Of a DNA stretch of 57,553 nucleotides, positions 44,294 through 53,092 are shown piece after piece. Source of the stretch: Lachnospiraceae bacterium. GTDB taxonomy: Bacteria; Bacillota; Clostridia; Lachnospirales; Lachnospiraceae. The first letter of the stretch is position 1, and each line of letters begins with the position of its first letter. The DNA lies in contig JAUNOI010000006.1 in NCBI GenBank assembly GCA_030531165.1, forward strand, positions 1,059 to 58,611. Reading direction: 5' to 3'. Both the position numbers and the translations under genes were made by a program. The notes beneath the pieces were generated by a model, which saw only the letters and a program-made list of their open reading frames with translations, was not told the origin of the DNA and did no database searches.

Positions 44294-45421
44294 TTATGCC
44301 AGTTTCGCGTAGTTAGCTTCGATCTTGTCTAATAGAGTTTCATCCTTAATACCGGAAAATTCTGTTAAGAATCCTCTAACACCAAGTTCGTTGATCTTTT
44401 CCGTAAGATCTTTATCGTCTTTATAATGGAGCGCAGCTGCGATACCTACTAATAAATTATCAACTGGAAGACCAAATCCTGCTGCTGTAAGCGTAGGATT
44501 TGCAAGGCGGTCTGTTGGAGATAATTTACGTAAAGGATCTCTACCTACTCGTAATACGTCGTCTTTCAGGTATGGATTGTTGAAACGACCAATAATTTTA
44601 TCGATGTATTTTAAGTGTGCTTCTTTATCCAGACCATGTTTCTGTACAAGGCCCATTCCGCTCTCTGTCATCGCACTCTTAACAATCTTGAAGATTTCTT
44701 CATCTGCGATTGCTTCATCGATTGTAGCATAACCTTTTAAACATCCAAGGTATGCTGTAATACAGTGACCTGTATTCAATGTAAATAATTTTCTTTCAAT
44801 ATAAGCTTCTAAGTTTCCAGCTAAGTTCATTCCCTTAATTTCAGGAATCGGTCCTTTTAATGCAGCTTCTTCTACATTCCATTCATAATATGCTTCTACT
44901 ACAACATCGATTGGATTATCGCATTTTACAGGAGGAACGATTCTATCTACAGAACAGTCAGCAAATCCAACATATTTGTCAGCATATGCTTTTCCTTCTT
45001 CAGAAAGCTTTTCATAAACTGCTGCTTTTAACTGAGAAGTACCTCTGATCGCATTTTCACATGCAACGATGTTCAGGTATTCATTAACACCCTGTGCTGC
45101 TCTTTTTTCAATACCCTGAGCAATAGAAGGAGCAATGATTGGAAGGATTCTAAGACCAACTGCTGTTGTGATAAATTCTGCTTCAACAACTGCATCAATC
45201 ATTTCCGGACCAGCGGAGCTGATACCACTGATATTGGTAATTATCTGTTCACTGCTTTCAACATCCATTACATGAATCGTATACTGTCCATCTTCATTAA
45301 TTTTGTCAATAACTGCTGCATTAACGTCAGCGAATACTACATGATATCCGGCGTCAGATAATAATCCACCGATGAAACCACGTCCAATATTGCCGGCACC
45401 GATCTGAATAGCTTTTTTCAT
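44294..45421 (-). CDS. mtlD: Mannitol-1-phosphate 5-dehydrogenase
   Basis: The start at 45421 has AAAGGAG upstream and gives 375 residues. The N-terminus has the NAD-binding motif IGAGNIGRGFIGG; the middle shows DCSVDRIVPP (active-site region) and the C-terminal domain has the catalytic Lys region KLFTLNTGHCITAYLG, as in polyol dehydrogenases of the mannitol group. It oxidises mannitol-1-phosphate to fructose-6-phosphate. It is the last gene of mtlR-mtlA-mtlD, with a GC-rich stem-loop in the gap before it. Confidence 0.96.
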   Translation of the reverse strand: MKKAIQIGAGNIGRGFIGGLLSDAGYHVVFADVNAAVIDKINEDGQYTIHVMDVESSEQIITNISGISSAGPEMIDAVVEAEFITTAVGLRILPIIAPSIAQGIEKRAAQGVNEYLNIVACENAIRGTSQLKAAVYEKLSEEGKAYADKYVGFADCSVDRIVPPVKCDNPIDVVVEAYYEWNVEEAALKGPIPEIKGMNLAGNLEAYIERKLFTLNTGHCITAYLGCLKGYATIDEAIADEEIFKIVKSAMTESGMGLVQKHGLDKEAHLKYIDKIIGRFNNPYLKDDVLRVGRDPLRKLSPTDRLANPTLTAAGFGLPVDNLLVGIAAALHYKDDKDLTEKINELGVRGFLTEFSGIKDETLLDKIEANYAKLA

Positions 45422-45447
45422 ACTTATTACTCCTTTTGTTTGTAGCC

Positions 45448-45473
45448 TATCCCGGCCGGCTCGGGCCGGGATA
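45448..45473 (-). promoter_or_regulatory. GC-rich stem-loop in mtlA-mtlD gap
   Basis: TATCCCGGCC and GGCCGGGATA form a perfect 10-bp stem with a 6-base loop. No U-run follows, so it is probably an mRNA stabiliser or processing point which sets the mtlA:mtlD ratio. Confidence 0.65.
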
Positions 45474-45487
45474 ATCAACTATCATTT

Positions 45488-47389
45488 TTATTTAAATGTT
45501 TTGAGGATCACATTTACATCATTTGTTGTCTTTAATGTTTCTAATAATTCAGCATCATCTAATGCTTCTGTAATCTTACCTAAGATTGCAAGATGTTCAT
45601 CGCCGACACCTGCGATACCGATGACTAACTGAGCTTTTTCTCCATCAAAGTCAACACCATCTGGGTACTGAAGAACGACAATACCGCTCTTCTTTACTCT
45701 GTTTTTCGCATCTGTTGTTCCATGAGGAATTGCAATACCAAGTCCCATATATACAGAAGCTACTTTATCACGTTCTATCATTGCAGGAATATATTCTTCA
45801 TCAACATATCCTAATTCATTTAATAATTTACCAGCTGCTTGAATTGCATCTTCTTTTGCTACTGATTTTAATCCGGTTTTGATACCTTCTTCTACTAAAA
45901 TTTTATCATTTGCAGGTGCTGCTTCTTCTACTGCAGGTGCTGCTTCTGCTGCTGGAGCTGTTGCACCAACAGATGTTACCTGTTTATAAAGTGCATCCAA
46001 TGCAGGGTCTGCAAGGAAGTTACCGATTGTAACCATCTGAGCCTGTGGAGCAGATTTAACTGCACGATCAACTAAGATTGTCTGTACTACTGCAACATCA
46101 CAATCAGCAGGAATGTTATCTACTGATGTATTGATAACGGTAACGTCAGGACGTTCTGCTTTAATTCTGTTACGGAATTTTGTAGCTCCCATTGCGGAAG
46201 ATCCCATACCAGCGTCACATGCGAAGACGATCTTTTTGATTTCATCAGCTTTTTTAGGTTCGCCGTTTGATACTGCTGCTGCCTGACCTTTGGATGCAGC
46301 TTTTGCTGCTGCATTTGCAGCCTGAGCTTCTTCTAAGCTTCCTTTTGCTCCAGACATCTTAACGATTGGTGAAGCAACTACAAAGGATACTGCTGCTGCA
46401 ATGGCAACATCAATTAATACTAACAATGTCTGTCCTTTTGGTGCCATTGATAAGAAAGCAATAATGGAACCTGGAGAAGCAGGAGCAACTAAACCAAGAT
46501 TGAAAACACTTGAGAATAAGATTGCACAAACATTACCTGCGATCGGTCCAATAATAACTGCTGGGTTCATCAGGATATATGGGAAATAAATCTCATGAAT
46601 ACCACCTAAGAACTGTACGATAATTGCACCTGGTGCAGAATCTTTTGTTGTTTTGTCCGGGCAGAAGAACATATAAGCAAGTAATAATCCAAGACCTGGA
46701 CCTGGGTTCGGCTCTAACATGTACATAACAGACTTACCAAGTTCTGTTACCTGTTCCAAACCAATCGGTGTGAAGATACCGTGGTTAATTGCGTTATTTA
46801 AGAATAATACTTTTGCAGGTTCAATAAAGATTGCTGCCAATGGAAGTAAGCTGTGCTGTACTAAAACATTAACACCTGCAGATAATACTGCTAAGATTGC
46901 TGTCATAAATGGGCTAATAAAGTAATATCCCACAATTGCAAGAATCATACCAAAGATACCAACAGAGAAGTTATTAATTAACATCTCAAATCCTGCAGGC
47001 ATATGTCCTTCCATTGCGTTATCAAACTTCTTAATTAACCATCCTGCTAAAGGACCCATGATCATGGCTGCCATTAACATTGGCTGTCCAACAATAATTC
47101 CGCCGTTTGCATCATATGTAGCAACACCGGCAACACAACCCATAACACTGATTGCGCCCATAACAGCACCACGGTCGCCGCCCATCATCTTACCACCTGT
47201 ATAAGCAATCAATACAGGAATTAAGAAATGCAACATAAATGGCTGAATACTTACGATTTTTTCATTTGGAAACCATCCGCCGGGACTTAAGAAAATAGCT
47301 GTTAAGAATCCCCATGCAATGAAAGCGCCGATATTCGGCATTACCATACCGGATAATACTTTACCCATTTTTTGAATTGCGTTTTTCAT
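45488..47389 (-). CDS. mtlA: Mannitol PTS permease EIICBA, fused
   Basis: The 633-residue protein joins three PTS parts. EIIC spans roughly 1-340 with about eight membrane segments; EIIB begins near residue 385 with phospho-Cys in FACDAGMGSSAMGATKFR; after an Ala-rich linker (about 470-495) EIIA carries phospho-His in GLGIAIPHGTTDAKNRV. It imports and phosphorylates mannitol. The start at 47389 follows GGAGAG, which is inside the 3' end of mtlR (mtlR stop at 47391), giving coupled translation; an in-frame ATG at 47404 would overlap mtlR. E. coli has the same fusion; many Firmicutes have a separate EIIA. Confidence 0.95.
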   Translation of the reverse strand: MKNAIQKMGKVLSGMVMPNIGAFIAWGFLTAIFLSPGGWFPNEKIVSIQPFMLHFLIPVLIAYTGGKMMGGDRGAVMGAISVMGCVAGVATYDANGGIIVGQPMLMAAMIMGPLAGWLIKKFDNAMEGHMPAGFEMLINNFSVGIFGMILAIVGYYFISPFMTAILAVLSAGVNVLVQHSLLPLAAIFIEPAKVLFLNNAINHGIFTPIGLEQVTELGKSVMYMLEPNPGPGLGLLLAYMFFCPDKTTKDSAPGAIIVQFLGGIHEIYFPYILMNPAVIIGPIAGNVCAILFSSVFNLGLVAPASPGSIIAFLSMAPKGQTLLVLIDVAIAAAVSFVVASPIVKMSGAKGSLEEAQAANAAAKAASKGQAAAVSNGEPKKADEIKKIVFACDAGMGSSAMGATKFRNRIKAERPDVTVINTSVDNIPADCDVAVVQTILVDRAVKSAPQAQMVTIGNFLADPALDALYKQVTSVGATAPAAEAAPAVEEAAPANDKILVEEGIKTGLKSVAKEDAIQAAGKLLNELGYVDEEYIPAMIERDKVASVYMGLGIAIPHGTTDAKNRVKKSGIVVLQYPDGVDFDGEKAQLVIGIAGVGDEHLAILGKITEALDDAELLETLKTTNDVNVILKTFK

Positions 47390-47390
47390 T

Positions 47391-49502
47391 TTAAATCTCT
47401 CCATATTCCTTCATAATACATTGATAATAGTTACCTAAGCTCTTTTCGAGCTCAAACGAAACTTCATTTCGTTTTTTATTGATCAGATTGTTGATGATTT
47501 GATCATTCTCCGCCATAGAACCACTGACTTCGCTCATAATTTCCTGATAAATTTTCTCTTCGTCCGAATCATCCGGTACAAGCATAACAATCGCTCCTAA
47601 TATAGTGCCTTCCTTAGAGAGTAAAGGATTTTTCAGTGAAATGTAACCAAACCGGCAATGTATCACAGCTTTTGTTTTGCAATGCAGGAACAACATCTGA
47701 AATGTTGAAATGTAGGTTCCTGCGAGTTTCTCTCTTTCCCGTATGTCATGTTCGATCACTTCTGCACAATGATCATTTCTTGCAAACAGATTACTTGCCT
47801 CAGCAACTAATTCATCTTTGCCGTTTACAGAATCAACAGAAGCTATTTTAATATTTTCGATAACCTGTAATATCTCTCCCCCTAAAGTTACGAAATAATT
47901 AATTTCATTTCTTCGAACACGTTTTTTTCGAATCATTGTCCCCTTTGGTTCCACCTTATTTTTTTTCAGGTCCTTAATCGCATTCTTAATAACCATCTGG
48001 TCATTCTGCAATAAAACCGGGTTGACACAAACATGTGGGAAATCAAGATTCATTTGTACCGTTGACACAACTAATTCGATTCCTTTATCGATCAGATATT
48101 GTTTATCAATCTCCGATGCTGAAATCACTTTGCGTACCATAATCTCCGGAAACGCCTTTTGAATATGTACAGCAAGCATATGCGAAGTTCCGATTCCATT
48201 CGGACAGGCAACGATCACTGAGACTTTACTGCTTTCTGATTTCTGCTTCTCTGCTGCCGCACAAAAATGCAGTGCAATAAATCCCAACTCTTCATCATCA
48301 ATCGTATCAACATTGATTTCTTCTTTTAAAATATTCGAAGCTGTTTTCACTGCCTCAAATATATAACTATACTTTTCTTTTAACATGCCCACATTGTTAT
48401 TCTCAATATGAACATGCATCTTTATCCGGCTGATCGCCGGACCAATGTGATTGCATAATCCATCAATCAACATTCTGTCATCCAGAAATTCCATATCCAG
48501 CAGCTGCTCTACTTTTAAAATCATATGTATGACGAGCTGCCTGTTTTTGATATTCTCTGTTTCACACTTATCTTCCATCTGCGGCTTCCAGACTTTTGCG
48601 CTCAGAAGCTGCATTGCAATAAATGCAATCTCTTCCGGAGATATCGTCACATTCAATTTTACTTCTATCGTGCTGGCGACCCATGTCGCAGCCTGATATT
48701 CCGGATATCGCATCAATATCTCAATATCCGTTGCAAAATCTTCGATTAAAAAGCCCATCTGCATTCTCTTCATAGTCACTAACACAGAAAGACTCATACG
48801 CTGAAAAGAATTATCCGTATATCTCGTCTTTAGATTCTGTTCCACAGATCTTATCAGATCTCTTGCGGATGACATCATTTCCTCAGAATATAAGGAAAAT
48901 AAGGGTAAGGCAGCATGTTTCTCCTTTTTGCTGATAGAGGGATCTGTTGCTTCCTGCGACAGCTCCATATTAATCAGCGCAACAACCGCCTGTCTGTAAT
49001 CCTGCTCGCTTCCTGTCCAATAAATGCCAAGACCTTTTCTTCTTATCAAAGAAAGTCCATAATTATTCATCCACTTTTCCACTTCCTCCAGATCACTGGA
49101 GAGTGTTCCTTCTGAAATTCCAAACTTTGACGTAAAATAAAAGAACTTTAATGGTTCCTGTGCTGCAAGGATCTCATGCTCAATGTAACAAAGCCTTTCC
49201 TCTTTATCCATAGCAGAATTCTTTGTACGGTCAGCTTTCACCAATTCTAGAATCAGTGCCCGGTTTGCCGCATCTTCATCGATATAGATGCCGACTCTCG
49301 GCTTTCTGACCATATGGAAATCATTCTCTTCCATCCAGTTTTCAATTTTCGGAAGTTCACGAAGTATGGTTCTTGAACTCAATTTTAATTTTTCAGAAAT
49401 AACCTGAACAGTTACAGGATTACTGAAAGTGAATTGTGCAAGCATTTGAATGATGGTTTTTTGTCTTTTTGTTAATCCGGATTCTTTTGACACCTTAATC
49501 AT
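47391..49502 (-). CDS. mtlR: MtlR-type PRD/PTS transcriptional activator
   Basis: The 703-residue protein has an N-terminal helix-turn-helix (TKRQKTIIQMLAQF...ISEKLKLSSRTILREL), two PRD domains (roughly 190-305 and 305-415), an EIIB-like domain with Cys in VACPNGIGTSHML and a C-terminal EIIA-like domain with a His in CRFGYISLKNPLL region. PRD and EII phosphorylation couple activation to mannitol and PTS flux. It precedes mtlA directly and four direct repeats lie in its promoter, so positive autoregulation is likely. Domain limits are approximate. Confidence 0.93.
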   Translation of the reverse strand: MIKVSKESGLTKRQKTIIQMLAQFTFSNPVTVQVISEKLKLSSRTILRELPKIENWMEENDFHMVRKPRVGIYIDEDAANRALILELVKADRTKNSAMDKEERLCYIEHEILAAQEPLKFFYFTSKFGISEGTLSSDLEEVEKWMNNYGLSLIRRKGLGIYWTGSEQDYRQAVVALINMELSQEATDPSISKKEKHAALPLFSLYSEEMMSSARDLIRSVEQNLKTRYTDNSFQRMSLSVLVTMKRMQMGFLIEDFATDIEILMRYPEYQAATWVASTIEVKLNVTISPEEIAFIAMQLLSAKVWKPQMEDKCETENIKNRQLVIHMILKVEQLLDMEFLDDRMLIDGLCNHIGPAISRIKMHVHIENNNVGMLKEKYSYIFEAVKTASNILKEEINVDTIDDEELGFIALHFCAAAEKQKSESSKVSVIVACPNGIGTSHMLAVHIQKAFPEIMVRKVISASEIDKQYLIDKGIELVVSTVQMNLDFPHVCVNPVLLQNDQMVIKNAIKDLKKNKVEPKGTMIRKKRVRRNEINYFVTLGGEILQVIENIKIASVDSVNGKDELVAEASNLFARNDHCAEVIEHDIREREKLAGTYISTFQMLFLHCKTKAVIHCRFGYISLKNPLLSKEGTILGAIVMLVPDDSDEEKIYQEIMSEVSGSMAENDQIINNLINKKRNEVSFELEKSLGNYYQCIMKEYGEI

Positions 49503-49518
49503 CTTCCCCTTTGTTTAC

Positions 49519-49547
49519 ATTATATGATCATACGGCCGATAAAACAA
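49519..49547 (-). promoter_or_regulatory. Promoter of mannitol operon
   Basis: TATAAT (49524-49519), 17-bp spacer, TTGTTT (49547-49542), with transcription expected from about 49512. The poor -35 box fits an activator-dependent promoter. Confidence 0.75.
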
Positions 49548-49558
49548 CTAAATGAAGT

Positions 49559-49665
49559 GTCAGTTTTGTCACCTTTTTATTAAGACACGGTCACTTTTGT
49601 CATTATTTTTGACCTATATGTCATTTTTGTCATCTTTATTTTATGACATTTGTACAATTTTGTCT
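49559..49665. repeat. Four direct repeats upstream of mtlR promoter (likely MtlR sites)
   Basis: Three near-identical units, GTCAGTTTTGTCA (49559), GTCACTTTTGTCA (49590) and GTCATTTTTGTCA (49620), and a weaker TACAATTTTGTCT (49653), are spaced 31, 30 and 33 bp, close to three helical turns. Each contains two TGTCA-like halves about 9 bp apart. They begin about 12 bp upstream of the -35 box. They fit binding of an activator on one face of the DNA. Confidence 0.75.
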
Positions 49666-49709
49666 ATATTTTGTTGAAAATAATAGTATTTTTTATACAA
49701 AATCACAAA

Positions 49710-49751
49710 AAGCCCCTTTCTATCTATAAATATATAGATAAAAAGGGACTT
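49710..49751 (-). terminator. Terminator of cotJ operon
   Basis: An 18-bp stem (AAGTCCCTTTTTATCTAT with ATAGATAGAAAGGGGCTT) with a 6-base loop begins 5 bp past the cotJC stop; the minus strand continues TTTGTGATTTTG. Confidence 0.85.
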
Positions 49752-49755
49752 ATCA

Positions 49756-50406
49756 TCAGGATTTACATCCGCAGCCGCCTCTATCATTCTGCTTTCCACA
49801 TTCGCTTTCCTTCTTATCAAAAGCAGGATTGAATGCGTAGAAGTTTCTGGAATCCAGATGATCCTGAACAATTCTCAAAGATTCTCCAAATCTTTGGAAA
49901 TGCACTAGTTCTCTTTGACGAAGGAATTTAATCGGCTCTCTGACGTCCGGATCTTCAATTAGTCGCAGCAGATTATCATAAGTCGTTCTCGCTTTTTGCT
50001 CCGCAGCCAAATCCTCTGTCAAATCCGTAATCGGATCGCCGGTTGACTGGAAGAACTTTGCAGTAAATGCTTCTCCACCCGCCGACTGTGGCCAAATTCC
50101 TGTTGTATGATCCACATAATACTTATCAAAACCGGATTGTTTAATTTCTTCCATTGATAAATTTCTGGTAAGCTGATGGACAATTGCCGAAACAATTTCC
50201 ATATGAGCGAGTTCTTCCGTTCCAACATCCGTCAAAACCCCACATACATTATTATACGGCATCGCATATCTTTGAGATAAATACCGCATTGATGCACCGA
50301 GCTCTCCATCGGGGCCACCGAGCTGCGTAATAATCGTCTGCGCCAGATTTGCATCGGGCTTTTTGATTTTTACCGGAAATTCCAGTCGTTTTTCATAATA
50401 CCACAT
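49756..50406 (-). CDS. cotJC: Spore coat protein CotJC, manganese catalase-like
   Basis: The 216-residue protein is a manganese-catalase family ferritin-like fold with metal-binding Glu/His in VGTEELAHMEIV, EDLAAEQKARTTYDN and RQRELVHFQRFGE. It starts MWYYEKRLEFPV as in CotJC and ends in a Cys-rich Gly tail (GGCGC). It is a coat protein of the mother cell. It is the last gene of cotJABC, 3 bp after cotJB. The ligands look intact, so catalase activity is possible. Confidence 0.94.
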   Translation of the reverse strand: MWYYEKRLEFPVKIKKPDANLAQTIITQLGGPDGELGASMRYLSQRYAMPYNNVCGVLTDVGTEELAHMEIVSAIVHQLTRNLSMEEIKQSGFDKYYVDHTTGIWPQSAGGEAFTAKFFQSTGDPITDLTEDLAAEQKARTTYDNLLRLIEDPDVREPIKFLRQRELVHFQRFGESLRIVQDHLDSRNFYAFNPAFDKKESECGKQNDRGGCGCKS

Positions 50407-50409
50407 ATG

Positions 50410-50664
50410 CTACCCCTCCAACTGCCATGGCCAGCTTTGATTTGCCCAGATAAATTCCCGATTTATCACAGCTGTATCCAGATTTAATGGTCCAAAGGCA
50501 TTTGCATATTCCCTCAATGCCTGATTTCTTGCTCGCTGATAATTATTAAAATACTCAATGGCAGCCTCATCATTCGGATGCGTATCCAAATACAAATTTG
50601 CCTCAACTACCGCGAAACTGACAACATCAATATAATTTAGCAATTCCTTTTTATTATATCTCAT
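50410..50664 (-). CDS. cotJB: Spore coat protein CotJB
   Basis: The 84-residue protein has the CotJB pattern MRYNKKELLNYIDVVSFAVVEANLYLDTHPND..AIEYFNNYQRARNQALREYANAFGPL. I start it at 50664, whose ATG overlaps the cotJA TGA (ATGA) and has AGGAGG nine bases upstream; an in-frame ATG three codons earlier abuts that site and is less likely. CotJB, with CotJA and CotJC, builds an inner coat component. Confidence 0.92.
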   Translation of the reverse strand: MRYNKKELLNYIDVVSFAVVEANLYLDTHPNDEAAIEYFNNYQRARNQALREYANAFGPLNLDTAVINREFIWANQSWPWQLEG

Positions 50665-50849
50665 CGACGGCATCCTCCTTTTCCATGAAATGGAAAGTCA
50701 AGATCCCTGAATATGGTTGCCCTTTGAAATCCTTCTTCCGGGCTATATAGATTTCCCCATTTTTGCATCGGCACATATGCCATTGCAAGAGGAAGTTCAT
50801 CTAACAAAACAGATTGTTTGTTCCTGGAATATCGTTGATAAGTTTCCAA
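50661..50849 (-). CDS. cotJA: Spore coat protein CotJA
   Basis: This 62-residue protein has LAMAYVPMQKWGNLYSPEEGFQRATIFRDLDFPFHGKG, the CotJA hallmark. Translation starts at a TTG with AAAGGAG nine bases upstream. It heads cotJABC. A possible sigma-E-like box (CATAAACT, upstream on the minus strand) with poor -35 is present near 50890, compatible with sporulation-specific mother-cell expression, but the match is weak. Confidence 0.85.
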   Translation of the reverse strand: METYQRYSRNKQSVLLDELPLAMAYVPMQKWGNLYSPEEGFQRATIFRDLDFPFHGKGGCRR

Positions 50850-50940
50850 AATATACTCTCCTTTACTTTTATCTAATTACAGTTTATGCCTGCAAAATTA
50901 GAATGTGCGAATTGCCGGTTCCTATTCAGAAAACCGAAAA

Positions 50941-50968
50941 GGGAGATTCTGCTATTGCAAAATCTCCC
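50941..50968 (-). terminator. Terminator of topB operon
   Basis: GGGAGATT and AATCTCCC form a perfect 8-bp stem with a 12-base loop 16 bp past the topB stop, followed on the minus strand by TTTTCGGTTTTC. Confidence 0.8.
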
Positions 50969-50984
50969 AGATATTCCAGATTTT

Positions 50985-53081
50985 TTATAATTTAATATTT
51001 TTTAAAGCATCCGCAAACGCCGTATTGATCGGCTCCTTTGCCTCTTTTGCCTGCTTTTTCATATAACGGGCAACTTCTTTTTTCGATACCCCGGCACCTT
51101 CTCTGCTTCTTCTTTCTTTAAATTTTGACATTTTTTCTTTATGACCGCAGCTACAGATAAACGATGCATCATCTCCCTTGCCCCACAGTTCCATCTTTTT
51201 GTGGCAGACCGGACACCGTGCATTGGATAATACACAGACCGTCTCCCGATAACCACATTCACGGTCCTGACATACGAGCATACGGCTTTTTTTGCCATTG
51301 ACTTTCAACAGCCTCTTTCCACAATTCGGGCATTTTTTATTCGTCATGTTATCGTGATGAAATTTCCCGTCTGATCCTCTGATCTCTTCTACGATTTCAA
51401 CTGTATACTCCCGAATCTCATTCATAAATCTGCCACGCTTCAGCTTGCCATCGGAAATCGCATTCAGCTTTCTTTCCCAGTCCGCGGTCAGTTCCGGCTG
51501 CTTTAATTCTTCCGGTACGAGTTTTAATAACTGTTTTGCTTTCGAAGTAGTATGAATCCCTTCTCCCTTCTTCTCCAACAAAAATGTACGGAACAGCTTG
51601 TCAATAATATCCGCCCTTGTCGCAACTGTGCCAAGTCCCCGTTTTTCCATCGCTGTTAGCAGTCCGGCTTCTGTATAATGTACAGGCGGGTTCGTCTTCC
51701 CCTCGGTGTGCTTGACGGAAACCGAAAGTTTCTGTCCTTTTTTCAGCTCCGGAATCTGTCTTTCAACCGTCTCGCCTTCCTCATAAGCTGCCTTCCAACC
51801 GGGTTTTAACGTGCGATTTGCACGGCACACAAAACGCTCACCCTTCATACTTCCGACAACCGTCATCTCTTCATATTCATATACCGGCATCAGGACTGCA
51901 AAAAAGCGTCTTACCACCAGATCATAAATCTTTCGTTCATCTGGTGTCAAATCTGCCAAATTGACAAACTGCTCTGTAGGAATAATCGCATGATGATCGC
52001 TGACCTTTTGATCATTGACATAGTTTTTATTTGCTTTGATATTTGTTTTTAAGATTGCTGCCGCTACTTTTCGATACGGACCGATGCCGCAGGATTTTAA
52101 ACGTTCCGGAATCGTCGGCACAATATCTGCTGTTAAATACCTCGAATCCGTTCTCGGATATGTCACCACTTTATGATGCTCATACAATCTCTGCATAATA
52201 TTCAGTGTCTCTTTTGGAGAAAAATGGTATCTTTTACTTGCATCCCTCTGCAGTTCATTCAGATCATACAGTGCCGGCGAAGGTGTCTTCTTATTCTTTG
52301 TAGCTACATTGTCGATCATTAGCATTTCGCCTTTTAAATCCTGCTCCAGCTTGAGAATCCTTTCTTTATGAAAGGACCTCGTATTCTTCTTCGCATCCTG
52401 CCAGGTAAAAGTGATACTGGAACCTCTCGCCTCTAATCCATAATAGCTCTGCGGTTTAAATGCCCGAATTTCCTCTTCTCTCTGCTCGATCAGCGCAAGC
52501 GTAGGAGTCTGCACCCGTCCGCAGGATAACTGAGCATTATGTTTGCAGGTCAATGCCCTTGTCGCATTCATACCAACCAACCAGTCCGCCTCTGCCCTTG
52601 ACATGGCCGCTTCATATAAATGCTGATATTCTTTTCCATCCTTTAGATGCTCAAATCCCTGTTTGATCGCCTTGTCCGTCACCGAGGAAATCCATAGGCG
52701 TTTAATCGGTTTTTTGTTATGGCTTTTTAGCAAAATATAACGTGCAACCAGTTCTCCTTCTCTGCCGGCGTCCGTCGCAATAATAATACCGTCAACATCC
52801 TTCCGGTTCATCAACGCCGTGACCGCTTTATATTGCTTCGCCGTCTTTCCAATCACCTGAACCTGCATTTTTTCCGGTATCATCGGAAGATCTTCCATCT
52901 TCCATGATTTGTATTTGTTATCATATCCTTCCGGATCTTTTAGTTCTACCAGATGCCCAAGCGCCCAGGTTACAATATATCGATCGCCTTCTAATCCTCC
53001 ATTGACCGCCTTTTTGCATTGTAATACACGGGCAATATCACGTCCTACAGAAGGTTTTTCCGCTAAAACTAACTGTTTCAT
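50985..53081 (-). CDS. topB: DNA topoisomerase III
   Basis: At 698 residues this is a type IA topoisomerase of the TopB class. It opens with the Toprim domain (VLAEKPSVGRDIA, IIATDAGREGELVARY), the active-site Tyr in VVTYPRTDSRYL (~305), and a C-terminal zinc-ribbon set (CPNCGKRLL, CQDRECGY, CPVCHKKM, CSCGHKEKMSKFK). It decatenates DNA. The gene lies 11 bp after the trigger-factor-like gene and ends in a terminator, so it is probably the last gene of that unit. Confidence 0.95.
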   Translation of the reverse strand: MKQLVLAEKPSVGRDIARVLQCKKAVNGGLEGDRYIVTWALGHLVELKDPEGYDNKYKSWKMEDLPMIPEKMQVQVIGKTAKQYKAVTALMNRKDVDGIIIATDAGREGELVARYILLKSHNKKPIKRLWISSVTDKAIKQGFEHLKDGKEYQHLYEAAMSRAEADWLVGMNATRALTCKHNAQLSCGRVQTPTLALIEQREEEIRAFKPQSYYGLEARGSSITFTWQDAKKNTRSFHKERILKLEQDLKGEMLMIDNVATKNKKTPSPALYDLNELQRDASKRYHFSPKETLNIMQRLYEHHKVVTYPRTDSRYLTADIVPTIPERLKSCGIGPYRKVAAAILKTNIKANKNYVNDQKVSDHHAIIPTEQFVNLADLTPDERKIYDLVVRRFFAVLMPVYEYEEMTVVGSMKGERFVCRANRTLKPGWKAAYEEGETVERQIPELKKGQKLSVSVKHTEGKTNPPVHYTEAGLLTAMEKRGLGTVATRADIIDKLFRTFLLEKKGEGIHTTSKAKQLLKLVPEELKQPELTADWERKLNAISDGKLKRGRFMNEIREYTVEIVEEIRGSDGKFHHDNMTNKKCPNCGKRLLKVNGKKSRMLVCQDRECGYRETVCVLSNARCPVCHKKMELWGKGDDASFICSCGHKEKMSKFKERRSREGAGVSKKEVARYMKKQAKEAKEPINTAFADALKNIKL

Positions 53082-53092
53082 AAATTATGCTC

